Below, in pieces: positions 35,521 to 44,135 of a stretch of DNA of 53,316 nt. Within the stretch, counting starts at the first letter, position 1; each line of letters starts with the position of its first letter. The stretch comes from Erysipelotrichaceae bacterium (lineage in GTDB: Bacteria; Bacillota_I; Bacilli_A; RFN20; CAG-826). The stretch is taken from NCBI GenBank assembly GCA_022777645.1, contig JALFFX010000059.1:1-53316 (forward strand), in the 5' to 3' direction. The position numbers and the translations under genes were made by a program. The notes beneath the pieces are model-generated. The model searched no databases. It was not told the DNA's origin and saw only the letters and a program-made list of their open reading frames with translations.

Positions 35521-36673
35521 GTTTATATGCTCCTAAAATTCTTTGATAAAATGTATCAATTGAATAATTATCAATCGATTTAAGTGCTTCTTCTAGCATT
35601 GTATTATCATTCTTTTTATGCATTTGATAAGCTCGATATAATTTATCGGAAAATTCCTCTTCGTTTTCGAAGAAATAACCTGTTACATTATCGGTAATAA
35701 CATCGAGGAGATTGTGATCATATCGCGCGAGTGTGTAAAGACTTGCCGCCATTGCTTCCATGTATGTTAAACCTTGTGTTTCTGTTAATGAAGCCGATAC
35801 AAAAGCATGACCAAGTGCATAATAATATTGCACTTCACTTGGAAGAGATGGTCCAGTGAAGACAAATTTATCTTCTTTATTTAATTTCTTCGCCAAATCT
35901 TTTAAAATTTCTTCATCTGGGCCTTTGCCTACAATTAACATTTTTGTTTTTATTTCAGGGTGTTTATCGACAAAATGTGCAAAACATTTCATTGAGAAAT
36001 CGATAGATTTTTCTTTGGCTATTCTTCCCACTGACAAAAGAATAAATTCATCATCGCTGATATTAAATTTTTCTTTTAATTCTTTAATTTTTCCTACATC
36101 TAAATTTGCTTTGTTAAAGCGAGAAAAATCAATGCCTGTTGGAATAACGTTGATATAAGAATCAACGCCAATGCGGCGCATATAATCTTTCGTTTTTTCA
36201 CTTGGGGTAATAAATTCGTCGCTTGATAAAATCATCGTTTTTGAATATGAACGAATAATTGATTTGCTCAATCGGTCAAAATGGCCTTTAGTAATATAGT
36301 ATGTATAATCTTCATACATAGTATGATATGTATAAATTGTTGGTGTTTTTAATTTATTAGCAACCATACGGGCAAAGATGCCAATTGAAAAATCGGTTTG
36401 AATATGAATAATTTCTGGACGAAATTGACGAATAATTTTCATCGCTTCTTTTGAATATAATCCTGCAAATCGATAACCATATATCTTTTTTAGTTCAATG
36501 CCAGGAATACGAATAATATTATCTTCAAAAGTTACTTTATTAGAGAATGGGTTAGTGGTCACAACTAAAACTTTATGACCATTTTTAATAAAAACATCAC
36601 GAAGCGATTTGGTGGAAATTGCAACACCGTTGATTTCAGGTGGGAATGTATCAGTAAATAAGGCGACACGCAT
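35498..36673 (-). CDS. Glycosyltransferase family 4, probable glycolipid synthase
   Basis: This 391-residue GT-B enzyme begins FTDTFPPEINGVAIST, the pattern of 1,2-diacylglycerol 3-glucosyltransferases (Acholeplasma alMGS, Firmicutes LafA-type). The C-terminal catalytic motif E-x7-E is TETQGLTYMEAMAASL, and VGRIAKEKSID binds the sugar nucleotide. It probably works at the inner membrane face making glucosyl-diacylglycerol. It is one base from a YbhN-type membrane protein. The acceptor is inferred, and a polysaccharide role cannot be excluded. Confidence 0.88.
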   Translation of the reverse strand: MRVALFTDTFPPEINGVAISTKSLRDVFIKNGHKVLVVTTNPFSNKVTFEDNIIRIPGIELKKIYGYRFAGLYSKEAMKIIRQFRPEIIHIQTDFSIGIFARMVANKLKTPTIYTYHTMYEDYTYYITKGHFDRLSKSIIRSYSKTMILSSDEFITPSEKTKDYMRRIGVDSYINVIPTGIDFSRFNKANLDVGKIKELKEKFNISDDEFILLSVGRIAKEKSIDFSMKCFAHFVDKHPEIKTKMLIVGKGPDEEILKDLAKKLNKEDKFVFTGPSLPSEVQYYYALGHAFVSASLTETQGLTYMEAMAASLYTLARYDHNLLDVITDNVTGYFFENEEEFSDKLYRAYQMHKKNDNTMLEEALKSIDNYSIDTFYQRILGAYKHAIKKCW

Positions 36674-38208
36674 TAGTCATCACCTCCACCAATTTGTATT
36701 TCATCATAATCATTATTTGATTTACTAATCGATTTTTTCTTTTTTCCTTTTTTGGAAGTATTTGTTTTTGACTTATTTTCATCTTCGACAAAATCATTGA
36801 TTTCATCGCGCTTATTTTTCTTACCAATTGTTTTTATTTTCATTTGAATTTCTTTACGTGAAATAGATGCAGTTTCAAACATTGTGTCAGAACTTGCTTT
36901 TCGTGTCTCAAATGTTTCATATTGCATAGTAACAAATGTTTTTCTGTCGGCGTGATGAATTTCGTTTTTCGGTGAACTACGATATGTTGCTGAAACAATA
37001 CCTGCAAACAGTAAAACAATATGGAATGTCGAGAATCTCCAAATGATTTGGGCAGCTGATACAATTTGAGGTGAGCAGAAATAATTGCCGAACATCAAAT
37101 TAAAGAAATATTCACTAACACCAGCGCTGCCAGGAAGAGGAATTAATCCGGTTGTCATTTGATGATAAGAACTCAAAAATACTGATTGCCAGAATGATTC
37201 GATATTCGCGCCACCAACACTAACAACAGGAGCGACACCAATTTGATTTCCACTCGCATCATACACCGCTTGAGTAATTAATGTTCCATCGATATTAGTC
37301 ATATAGCCATATCCATCAAGGGCTAATCCAGCAAAAAATGGAATGGAAAATCTAATAATCAAAATCAAGGAAAAACAAATAAATACAACAATCAAAATTG
37401 GAACATTTGAAAGCAAACGACGAAGTTCGATTTTAAAGTTCTCAACTTGGATGCGAAGTGATTCACGTGTTTTATCTGGGTTCTTTAAGATTTTTAATTT
37501 TGCTAAAAGGTTAACACCTCTATGCATAATAAAATTATGGAACACACGAGAATAAGACATTAAGAATAAGCCTAAAATAACAAATAAATTAAGCAAGAAT
37601 CCCACGATTGTTAATGGAATAGCAGGAATATTGATAACCGTATCACCAAAATTAAGAGTGAATGTTCCAATCGTGCCAATTAATTCACCTGCGGAAAAGA
37701 AAAGTGAAATTGAACCAAGCATAATGAGGGCGACTTGATAGACGATAAATGACATAATCATAATCGAAGCACCATTACTTGTTTCAACTCCTTGCTTTTT
37801 AAGGGTGTATACTTGCATGACTTGGCCACCACTTGCCCCTGGAGTAATGGCACTATAAAATGCGCCAATCATCGATGTGGCAAGGCCTTGATGATATTTA
37901 TATTTCCTTGTGTATAAGCGAGAAAATAAGAAGATAATAAACCCATCAATGCAATAAGAGAGAGCAACAAGAAGGAAGATAACAATAATCCATTGATAAT
38001 TTGATTTTCTTAAAGCATCGATAACGCCGTCAAAGTCTTGATAAAGTGAAAAGAAAAGAGCAAGACCTGTCAAAACAATAATGACAAGAAAATAAATTAA
38101 AAATTTCAGCTTTGGATGTTTCTTTTTTTCTTGAGCTGGTTTTTCTTCTTTTAATGTTGATAATTCTTCAACACTTTGTTTTTCTAAATTCAATTCTTTT
38201 TCTGCCAT
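36673..38208 (-). CDS. YbhN/MprF-type integral membrane protein (UPF0104)
   Basis: The 511 residues contain an N-terminal charged tail, about 8 TM helices and the lysylphosphatidylglycerol-synthase TM family block (GAFYSAITPGASGGQVMQVY and TTGLIPLPGSAGVSEYFF). Such proteins flip or transport lipid-linked molecules. There is no aminoacyl-transferase domain. A distinctive lysine-rich cytoplasmic tail of about 100 residues (KGKKKKSISK) ends in an acidic patch. Adjacency to the GT4 gene suggests handling of the glycolipid product; this is inference. No clear RBS precedes the ATG. Confidence 0.85.
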   Translation of the reverse strand: MAEKELNLEKQSVEELSTLKEEKPAQEKKKHPKLKFLIYFLVIIVLTGLALFFSLYQDFDGVIDALRKSNYQWIIVIFLLVALSYCIDGFIIFLFSRLYTRKYKYHQGLATSMIGAFYSAITPGASGGQVMQVYTLKKQGVETSNGASIMIMSFIVYQVALIMLGSISLFFSAGELIGTIGTFTLNFGDTVINIPAIPLTIVGFLLNLFVILGLFLMSYSRVFHNFIMHRGVNLLAKLKILKNPDKTRESLRIQVENFKIELRRLLSNVPILIVVFICFSLILIIRFSIPFFAGLALDGYGYMTNIDGTLITQAVYDASGNQIGVAPVVSVGGANIESFWQSVFLSSYHQMTTGLIPLPGSAGVSEYFFNLMFGNYFCSPQIVSAAQIIWRFSTFHIVLLFAGIVSATYRSSPKNEIHHADRKTFVTMQYETFETRKASSDTMFETASISRKEIQMKIKTIGKKNKRDEINDFVEDENKSKTNTSKKGKKKKSISKSNNDYDEIQIGGGDD

Positions 38209-38289
38209 GAATAACTTAACAATAATTTTATCATATATTTATTGTTATTTAATCGAATAACAAAAAATATTTTTTATACCAAAAGAAAA

Positions 38290-38304
38290 GAGAGCAAAGC
38301 TCTC
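38290..38304 (-). terminator. Terminator of the MgtC-family gene
   Basis: GAGAGC-TTT-GCTCTC on the minus strand followed by TTTTCTTTT, 5 bases after the stop codon. Confidence 0.85.
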
Positions 38305-38308
38305 ATTC

Positions 38309-39055
38309 TTAATGGTGATTTAACACTTGAATCGATACTGCGTGAGCGTCGTTTTCGAGACGTTTTATAATTTCATCAATGTCAATTTCTTTGTTTGTTT
38401 CTGGTGATAATTTGAATGTAACTTCAATTCTTGATGCATCGCCATCTTTGACGATTTGGCTTGTTACATCAGTAACTGAGCAACTATAATCTTTTGCGAC
38501 TTTAAGAAGAACGGTCATAACAGGAACATCGCTTGGTGCAAGCATGATGAGCAACGGATTGCTTTTTGAGATTCTTCTTTCAAGACTTCTAAAGCTAATG
38601 AGAACAAGCATTACGACAACTGTGCCGCATATAGCAAGGATGAAATTCATTGATCCACAGCATAGACCAATCGCCATGACAAGCCAAATAGTAGAAGCAG
38701 TTGTTAAACCTTTGATACCACCATTATTGTGAATAATCGCACCGGCGCCAAGGAAACCAACGCCAGCAACAACTTGAGCAGCAAGTCGAGCCGGATCACG
38801 AGTGCCAAATATCGCAGAAAATCCATAAATGGATACAATCATAATCATACAAGAACCAACACCGACTAATAAGTGAGTTCTAAGACCGGCGCTACGTCCG
38901 CGTTTTTCTCTTTCGTAACCGATAATGCCACAAAGAGCAACACAAAGGACCAATGAAATAATACATAAAATTAAATTGCCCCATGGCCATTCTCCACCTA
39001 AACCGAAGTTGCTATTAAACCATTCAGCAATTTTTTGATCGATAGTTGTTACCAT
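38309..39055 (-). CDS. MgtC/SapB family membrane protein
   Basis: The family core is clear: GYEREKRGRSAGLRTHLLVGVGS, RLAAQVVAGVGFLGAGAII and GLTTASTIWLVMAIGL in the first ~150 residues, then a soluble C-terminal ACT-like domain. MgtC proteins affect magnesium homeostasis or ATP synthase; the exact role here is unknown. The ORF track starts at a GTG (39064) overlapping GGAG. The ATG at 39055 (MVTTIDQKIAEWF), eight bases after GGAG, is better placed and gives 248 residues. It is monocistronic. Confidence 0.93.
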   Translation of the reverse strand: MVTTIDQKIAEWFNSNFGLGGEWPWGNLILCIISLVLCVALCGIIGYEREKRGRSAGLRTHLLVGVGSCMIMIVSIYGFSAIFGTRDPARLAAQVVAGVGFLGAGAIIHNNGGIKGLTTASTIWLVMAIGLCCGSMNFILAICGTVVVMLVLISFRSLERRISKSNPLLIMLAPSDVPVMTVLLKVAKDYSCSVTDVTSQIVKDGDASRIEVTFKLSPETNKEIDIDEIIKRLENDAHAVSIQVLNHH

Positions 39056-39087
39056 ATTTTTCACTCCTTTGTCCGGTTGACTACATT

Positions 39088-39096
39088 ATTATATCA
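39088..39096 (-). promoter_or_regulatory. Extended -10 promoter of the MgtC-family gene
   Basis: TGATATAAT on the minus strand, 32 bases before the ATG, is an extended -10; the -35 region is only T-rich. The leader is too short for an M-box type magnesium riboswitch. Confidence 0.5.
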
Positions 39097-39164
39097 TATA
39101 ATAATAATTAAAAAAGATAGGGCTTACATTATTACACTTTATTGTATAAATGCAAAGGAAATTT

Positions 39165-40052
39165 TTATAAAGTAGCAATATATTCGTGAATGCTCTTTAA
39201 TTCATCGCGATTAAAATCTTTTTTTAGATTCTTTGCTAATTTTTGTTTTGATGGATATCCATATGCGTGAGCTAATCCTCTTGGACCAACCCAATTATTA
39301 TCTTCAACATCTTCATTAATGCATTTAACCATTGGAAGAGATGCTTTGTATGGATTCATAAAAATCACTTTCATGATTGGAACACAAAGGGCGTAAAAAA
39401 GAGCAGGATAATTCTTTTTGTCTTTGCTAAATAAATTAGTGGTCGACACACCAGGATGAGCTAAAACAACATCATATCCTAAAGATTTTAAATATAGTGA
39501 ATATAACATCAATAGTCTTTTTGAATTCGCATATATTTTTGTTTTATTTTTGATGTTACTTGCTTCTAAATCTTGATAATTGATATTTGTAAATGTATAG
39601 GATAAAGATGCAACATTAATGACTTTTAGATGATTATTATTTTTTAACAATTTATTTGTTAAAAGCATCGGCATTAAGAAATTGACATAATAGGTGATGT
39701 CGTGATTATCAACAATTTGTTTATCACAATGATATATGCCTGCATTATTGATTAATACATCAATATTTAATTCTGTTAATTTATTCGAACCTTCAAGAAC
39801 TGTTTCTTTTTTCATAAAATCAATAACAACAATGTCGATATCGTTATGAAATTTATCAAACAATTCTTCTTTTAACATTTCTAATCTCTTTTTGTTTCTT
39901 CCAACTAAAACAAGACGATATTTTAGATATGATAAAAATGTGGCAATGCCTTTACCAATTGAACCAGTTGCACCGGTGATGGCAACACATTTTGTGTTAT
40001 CAATATTTTTGAAATGTTTATCGATATAACGATAATATTTTTCTAATTTCAT
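39165..40052 (-). CDS. SDR family NAD(P)-dependent oxidoreductase
   Basis: A classical short-chain dehydrogenase: the cofactor loop TGATGSIGKG, NNAGIYH and the active-site YANSK (Y-x3-K) with an upstream Ser (NVASLSYT). The 295 residues include a C-terminal extension (WVGPRGLAHAYGYPSK) seen in retinol-dehydrogenase/daunorubicin-type SDRs from Firmicutes. The substrate is not predictable. It lies alone between the MgtC-family gene and the lipoprotein array, with an 11-base AT-rich gap before the start and no strong RBS. Confidence 0.9.
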   Translation of the reverse strand: MKLEKYYRYIDKHFKNIDNTKCVAITGATGSIGKGIATFLSYLKYRLVLVGRNKKRLEMLKEELFDKFHNDIDIVVIDFMKKETVLEGSNKLTELNIDVLINNAGIYHCDKQIVDNHDITYYVNFLMPMLLTNKLLKNNNHLKVINVASLSYTFTNINYQDLEASNIKNKTKIYANSKRLLMLYSLYLKSLGYDVVLAHPGVSTTNLFSKDKKNYPALFYALCVPIMKVIFMNPYKASLPMVKCINEDVEDNNWVGPRGLAHAYGYPSKQKLAKNLKKDFNRDELKSIHEYIATL

Positions 40053-40123
40053 ATGCTTATTATCTAATAAAATTAATGATAAATTAACCGCTAATTAAAT
40101 TTTCTTTTATTTGTAAGAAAAAA

Positions 40124-40143
40124 GGTAGCAAATAATCGCTACC
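40124..40143 (-). terminator. Terminator of lipoprotein copy 1
   Basis: GGTAGC-N8-GCTACC followed on minus by TTTTTTC. It is the same element found after each of the four array genes, with one base decayed in the stem here. Confidence 0.8.
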
Positions 40144-40163
40144 AAATTGTTAATCTAATTAAC

Positions 40164-40751
40164 TTATTTCATCCATTCAGCTGAAATTGAAGTTTTAAAA
40201 TCAAACGAATCAGAATCACTGTTGAAATGTGCATGTGTAGATGAGCCAGCAAGCGTCATATCAGCATTTGTTTTATATTCGCTTTCATAGTAAAGAGTTA
40301 ACGATGATCCTCCAACTGAAAATGATGTAGTAAGTGATGATTTAATTGAAAGCGCATCACCATCTAAATAAAATTTAACATAAGAATCTGATCCTACATC
40401 GGCTTCTTTGAGCTCTGAGAGTATTTCATCAATTGCGCTTTCGCTTACGCGATATTCGGCAATTTCGCTGGCAGATGTAGTGAATGTAAGTACTACAGTT
40501 TTTTCGGTTCCTTCAACACCATAAATACTTTCAAATTGACCTTTCATGGTTGTACCAAATGTGCCAGTTCCTTGAAGTGTTTCAACTTTAGTTGTGAGTT
40601 TGACGCCAGTATAAACAGTTGAAATATCTGGTGTTCTTTCGTTTGCTTTTTTGACAGCAGCTTTTGCTTCATCAGCTGTAACTTCTTTAGCGCAGCCAGC
40701 AAGCAAACAAACGCTTGATAAGCATAATAATGTTTTTGTGATTTTCTTCAT
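40164..40751 (-). CDS. Array lipoprotein copy 1 (type A)
   Basis: This 195-residue lipoprotein has a signal peptide with lipobox LAGC (Cys20). Its mature part begins AKEVTADEAKAAVKKANE and ends FKTSISAEWMK. I do not recognise the family. It looks like a beta-rich surface lipoprotein of about 175 residues. It is most like copy 3 (shared SSLTLYYE, SEIAEYRV and HFNSDSDSF-like segments). A GGGAGG RBS lies 11 bases before the ATG. It has its own terminator and a possible TTGAAA/TAAATA promoter, so copies appear separately transcribed. Confidence 0.9.
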   Translation of the reverse strand: MKKITKTLLCLSSVCLLAGCAKEVTADEAKAAVKKANERTPDISTVYTGVKLTTKVETLQGTGTFGTTMKGQFESIYGVEGTEKTVVLTFTTSASEIAEYRVSESAIDEILSELKEADVGSDSYVKFYLDGDALSIKSSLTTSFSVGGSSLTLYYESEYKTNADMTLAGSSTHAHFNSDSDSFDFKTSISAEWMK

Positions 40752-40861
40752 ATGAGTAAAATCCTCCCTAATTTACTTAATTATTGCATATAGAAAAGAT
40801 TTTATAAATATTTACTAATATATTTTTTTATTTTCAAAGAGAGTTGTTTTATAACAAAAAA

Positions 40862-40881
40862 GGTAGCGAATAATCGCTACC
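40862..40881 (-). terminator. Terminator of lipoprotein copy 2
   Basis: GGTAGCGA-TTAT-TCGCTACC, then TTTTTTGTTAT on minus: 8-pair stem. Confidence 0.88.
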
Positions 40882-40901
40882 AAATTGTTAATCTAATTAA
40901 C

Positions 40902-41489
40902 TTATTTCATCCATTCAGCTGAAATTGAAATTTTGTAATCAAATGAATCGGATTCACTGTTGAAATAGATATGTGTAGATGCACCAGAAAGTGTCATATC
41001 AGCATTTGTCTTATATTCAACGTCAGAGTACATAGTAAGTGCTGATTCTCCAACTGCAAATGAAGTTGCAATTGATACATTTATTGAAAGCGCATCACCA
41101 TCTAAATAGAATTTTGCATAAGAATCTAAGCCCACATCAGGGGTTTTGAGTTCTGCGAGCATCTCATCAATTAAATCTTCGCTAAGGCGATAAATAGCAA
41201 TTTCGCTGGCATTTGTAGCGAATGTAAGTTCTAAAGTGGTTTCAGTTCCTTCAACACCATTAATATTTTCATATGTTGTTTGCATGGCTGAACCAAATGT
41301 ACCAGTTCCTTTAAGTGTTTCAACTTTGGATGTAACTTTGACACCAGTATAAACAGTTGAAATATCTGGTGTTTTTTCGTTTGCTTTTCTGACAGCAGCT
41401 TTTGCTTCATCAGCTGTAACTTCTTTAGCGCAGCCAGCAAGCAAACAAATGCTTGATAAACATAATAATGTCTTTGTGATTTTCTTCAT
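40902..41489 (-). CDS. Array lipoprotein copy 2 (type B)
   Basis: 195 residues, the same signal peptide and lipobox (LAGC, Cys20) as its neighbours and the same C-terminus (SISAEWMK). It is closer to copy 4 than to copies 1 and 3: both share LTMY-x-DVEYK and a Y-F-N-x-ESDS/ESES segment near the end. Its upstream region also matches that of copy 4 (ATGCAAGAATTTATAAATA on the plus strand). RBS GGGAGG is present. The function is unknown; surface exposure as a lipoprotein is inferred from the lipobox. Confidence 0.9.
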   Translation of the reverse strand: MKKITKTLLCLSSICLLAGCAKEVTADEAKAAVRKANEKTPDISTVYTGVKVTSKVETLKGTGTFGSAMQTTYENINGVEGTETTLELTFATNASEIAIYRLSEDLIDEMLAELKTPDVGLDSYAKFYLDGDALSINVSIATSFAVGESALTMYSDVEYKTNADMTLSGASTHIYFNSESDSFDYKISISAEWMK

Positions 41490-41615
41490 ATGAGTAAAAT
41501 CCTCCCTTGTTTATTAAATTATTGCACACGAAAAAATCTACATGCAAGAATTTATAAATATTAATAGGATGACTACTTTTTTTATTTTTAAATAGTCTTA
41601 ATTTATAACAAAAAA

Positions 41616-41635
41616 GGTAGCGAACATTCGCTACC
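41616..41635 (-). terminator. Terminator of lipoprotein copy 3
   Basis: GGTAGCGAATGTTCGCTACC followed by TTTTTTGTTATAAAT on minus: up to 9 pairs in the stem. Confidence 0.88.
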
Positions 41636-41655
41636 AAATTGTTAATCTAAATAAC

Positions 41656-42243
41656 TTATTTCATCCATTCAGCTGAAATTACATATTTCAATTCAAATGA
41701 ATCAGAATTACTGTTGAAATGTACATGTGTAGATGAACTAGCAAGTGTCATATCAACATTTGTTTTATATTCACCTTCATAGTATAAAGTTAATGATGAT
41801 CCTCCAGCTGAAATTGATGTAGCGAGTGATGTTTTAACTGAAAGCGCATCACCATCTAAATAGAATTTAACATAAGAATTTGAGCCTTCCATGGCATCAT
41901 CAAGATCTGAGAGCAAACCATCAATTAAACTTTCATTAACGCGATATTCAGCAATTTCGCTGGCAGATGTAGTGAATGTAAGTTCTACAGAGTTTTCTGT
42001 TCCTTCAACACCATAAATCTTTTCATATTGTGACTTCAGGGTTGAGCCAAATGTGCCAGTTCCTTTAAGTGTATCAACTTTAGTTGTGAGTTTGACACCA
42101 GTATAAACAGTTGAAATATCTGGTGTTTTTTCGTTTGCTTTTTTGATGGCAGCTTTAGCTTCATCGGCTGTGACTTCTTTAGCACAACCAGCAAGCAAAC
42201 ATACGCTTGATAAGCATAATAATGTTTTTGTGATTTTCTTCAT
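41656..42243 (-). CDS. Array lipoprotein copy 3 (type A)
   Basis: 195 residues with lipobox LAGC (Cys20). It is the closest relative of copy 1, sharing SSLTLYYEGEYKTN-like and HFNSNSDSF-like stretches and an upstream region with AGAGAATTGTTTTATAAC. Differences cluster in the middle (residues ~70-130), where each copy has its own sequence between conserved ends. GGGAGG precedes the ATG. The function is unknown. Confidence 0.9.
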   Translation of the reverse strand: MKKITKTLLCLSSVCLLAGCAKEVTADEAKAAIKKANEKTPDISTVYTGVKLTTKVDTLKGTGTFGSTLKSQYEKIYGVEGTENSVELTFTTSASEIAEYRVNESLIDGLLSDLDDAMEGSNSYVKFYLDGDALSVKTSLATSISAGGSSLTLYYEGEYKTNVDMTLASSSTHVHFNSNSDSFELKYVISAEWMK

Positions 42244-42359
42244 ATGAGCAAAATCCTCCCTAATTTATTTAATTATTGCACATAGGAAAAATTTTATAAA
42301 TATTCATTAATAAATTTTCAACTTTTTTTATACAAAGAGAATTGTTTTATAACAAAAAA

Positions 42360-42379
42360 GGTAGCGAATATTCGCTACC
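42360..42379 (-). terminator. Terminator of lipoprotein copy 4
   Basis: GGTAGCGAATATTCGCTACC is a perfect 20-base palindrome, followed by TTTTTTGTTATAAAAC on minus. Confidence 0.88.
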
Positions 42380-42399
42380 AAATTGTTAATATAATTAAC

Positions 42400-42978
42400 T
42401 TATTTCATCCATTCAGCTGAAATTACATATTTAAAATCCAATGATTCAGATTCAGCATTGAAATACATACGTGAAGACATGCTGGCAAGTGTCATATCGG
42501 CATTTATTTTATATTCAACGTCTGTGTACATAGTTAATGTTGTTGTTCCAGTTGATCTTGATGCAGCAATTGATGATTTAATTGAAAGTGCATCACCATC
42601 TAAATAGAATTTAACATAAGAATCATTTTTGCCTTCTACATTTGAGACCATATAATCAATTGAACCTTCGTCCATGCGATATTCAGCAATTTCGCTGGCA
42701 GATGTAGCGAATGTATATTCTACAGAGGTTTCAGTTCCTTCAACACCATACATTTTTTCAGCTGATGCTTTCATGGCTTCACCAAATGTACCAGTTCCTT
42801 GAAGTGTTTCAACTTTGAACGTGAGTTTGACACCGGTATAAACAGTCGAGATATCTGGTGTTTTTTCGTTTGCTTTTTTGATGGCAGCTTTAGCTTCATC
42901 GGCTGTAACTTCTCTTGCACAGCCAGCAAGCAAACATACGCTTGATAAGCATAATAATGTTTTTGTGATTTTCTTCAT
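42400..42978 (-). CDS. Array lipoprotein copy 4 (type B)
   Basis: 192 residues, three shorter than its siblings because of a small deletion in the central variable part (SNVEGKND). Lipobox LAGC (Cys20); the residue after it starts AREVTADEAK. It groups with copy 2 through LTMYTDVEYK and YFNAESES. The RBS is GGGAG. It is the first gene of the array in the direction of transcription. The function is unknown. Confidence 0.9.
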   Translation of the reverse strand: MKKITKTLLCLSSVCLLAGCAREVTADEAKAAIKKANEKTPDISTVYTGVKLTFKVETLQGTGTFGEAMKASAEKMYGVEGTETSVEYTFATSASEIAEYRMDEGSIDYMVSNVEGKNDSYVKFYLDGDALSIKSSIAASRSTGTTTLTMYTDVEYKINADMTLASMSSRMYFNAESESLDFKYVISAEWMK

Positions 42979-43091
42979 ATGAGTAAAATTCTCCCTTGTT
43001 ATTAAAATTATTACATATGAAAAAATCTATATGCAAGAATTTATAAATAACTACAAATAAGATGGCTACTTTTATATTCAAAAAAAATTTT

Positions 43092-44015
43092 TTATAATTT
43101 ATGTAATTTTGTTTTTGATAAAACCAAAATCACTTTTGGATCATCATATTCTTTGTATAGATATTCTTCAATATCGATAAAGCGTCGATGAAGTTCTTCA
43201 CTTTTCATCACCACTTTTGGATAAAGGCAAACATATATCGCGCCTTCATGATCGCTATAAGAATAATAAACATCATAATATTTAAATTCAGGGAAAGAAG
43301 AAACAAGTTTCTTTAATATTTCTTGCTCTTCATCGACATCGCGTCTTTTGTCTACTAATACCTTGATTTGATATATGATTTCTCTTATTGGCGAGATTGC
43401 ATAAATAAGCGACAAAATAATCGTGACAATAGAGTCGATATAATCTTTAAGTGGGTTTAAGAAATCAACAAATGTGAAAAGAAGAAGCGATGATGTTGCA
43501 AACAAAGTGACAAGACCATCATAAATCGATGCTTTGATTTCGAGTTTTATGATTTCAGATCCACCATCGATTTTCTTATTACAATATGCGTAAATAATCG
43601 ATATCAAAAAGCAAGAACCAACCATCAATCCAGCATAAATAGACATGTTCAGGTATGAAACATTTAGTTGATCGAAAGCAGCGTTCGTCGCCACGCTTAC
43701 AATCGTGGAAATGCTATTGATAAGTGAAAATACGATGATAAATAGCATTAAAATGCTACGAAAAATTAAAAAGATATTTTCGATTGCCCAACGACCAAGA
43801 GGATATGAACTATCAGCTTCTTTTCGCACTGAATTGCTCACAAATAAAGATATCAAAGTGGACGCAAACAAAATAAAGGAAATAAAAGCATCAAGAAAAA
43901 TGGCTTGTGATTTGCTCCAGAAGAAAAAGCCAATACCCACAAGTGCGCTAAAAGCATTGATGATTAAACCACCAAGCAACGCTCGTTTCTCATAATTGAT
44001 TTCTTTCTTTTCCAT
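43092..44015 (-). CDS. Cation diffusion facilitator-type transporter
   Basis: Six predicted TM helices and a C-terminal cytoplasmic ferredoxin-like domain (about 230-305) give the CDF architecture; PLGRWAIENIFLIFRS is the typical loop motif (P-x-G-x3-x-E). The His/Asp metal ligands of TM2 and TM5 are not canonical (LDAFISF and IYDGLVT), so the transported ion is uncertain. The ORF track begins at 44117 inside the previous operon's terminator. The ATG at 44015 (MEKKEINYEKRALLGG) is used, giving 307 residues. No strong RBS is seen. Confidence 0.85.
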   Translation of the reverse strand: MEKKEINYEKRALLGGLIINAFSALVGIGFFFWSKSQAIFLDAFISFILFASTLISLFVSNSVRKEADSSYPLGRWAIENIFLIFRSILMLFIIVFSLINSISTIVSVATNAAFDQLNVSYLNMSIYAGLMVGSCFLISIIYAYCNKKIDGGSEIIKLEIKASIYDGLVTLFATSSLLLFTFVDFLNPLKDYIDSIVTIILSLIYAISPIREIIYQIKVLVDKRRDVDEEQEILKKLVSSFPEFKYYDVYYSYSDHEGAIYVCLYPKVVMKSEELHRRFIDIEEYLYKEYDDPKVILVLSKTKLHKL

Positions 44016-44097
44016 AATGGTTATAAAAACAAAAAGCAAACAAACATCTACTTCATTAATGATGTGTTCTTTTTGATTTACTAATTTGATTTTATCA

Positions 44098-44131
44098 AAA
44101 AAAGGGCCGATTTTCAAATCGAGCCCCTTTT
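44098..44131 (-). terminator. Terminator of the capE-capG-capF operon
   Basis: Minus strand AAAGGGGCT-CGATTT-GA-AAATCG-GCCCTTTTTTT: two stacked helices (GCCC/GGGC and CGATTT/AAATCG) with a one-base bulge and a T-run, 5 bases after the capF stop. Confidence 0.88.
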
Positions 44132-44135
44132 CAAG

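Noticed and set aside
39065-39164. Magnesium riboswitch upstream of the MgtC-family gene
   Set aside because: The extended -10 lies only about 32 bases from the ATG, leaving no room for an M-box or ykoK aptamer.
40124-42379. Four GGTAGCGA palindromes as a mobile or REP-type repeat
   Set aside because: Each lies just after a lipoprotein stop and is followed by a T-run, so they are terminators copied with the duplicated genes.
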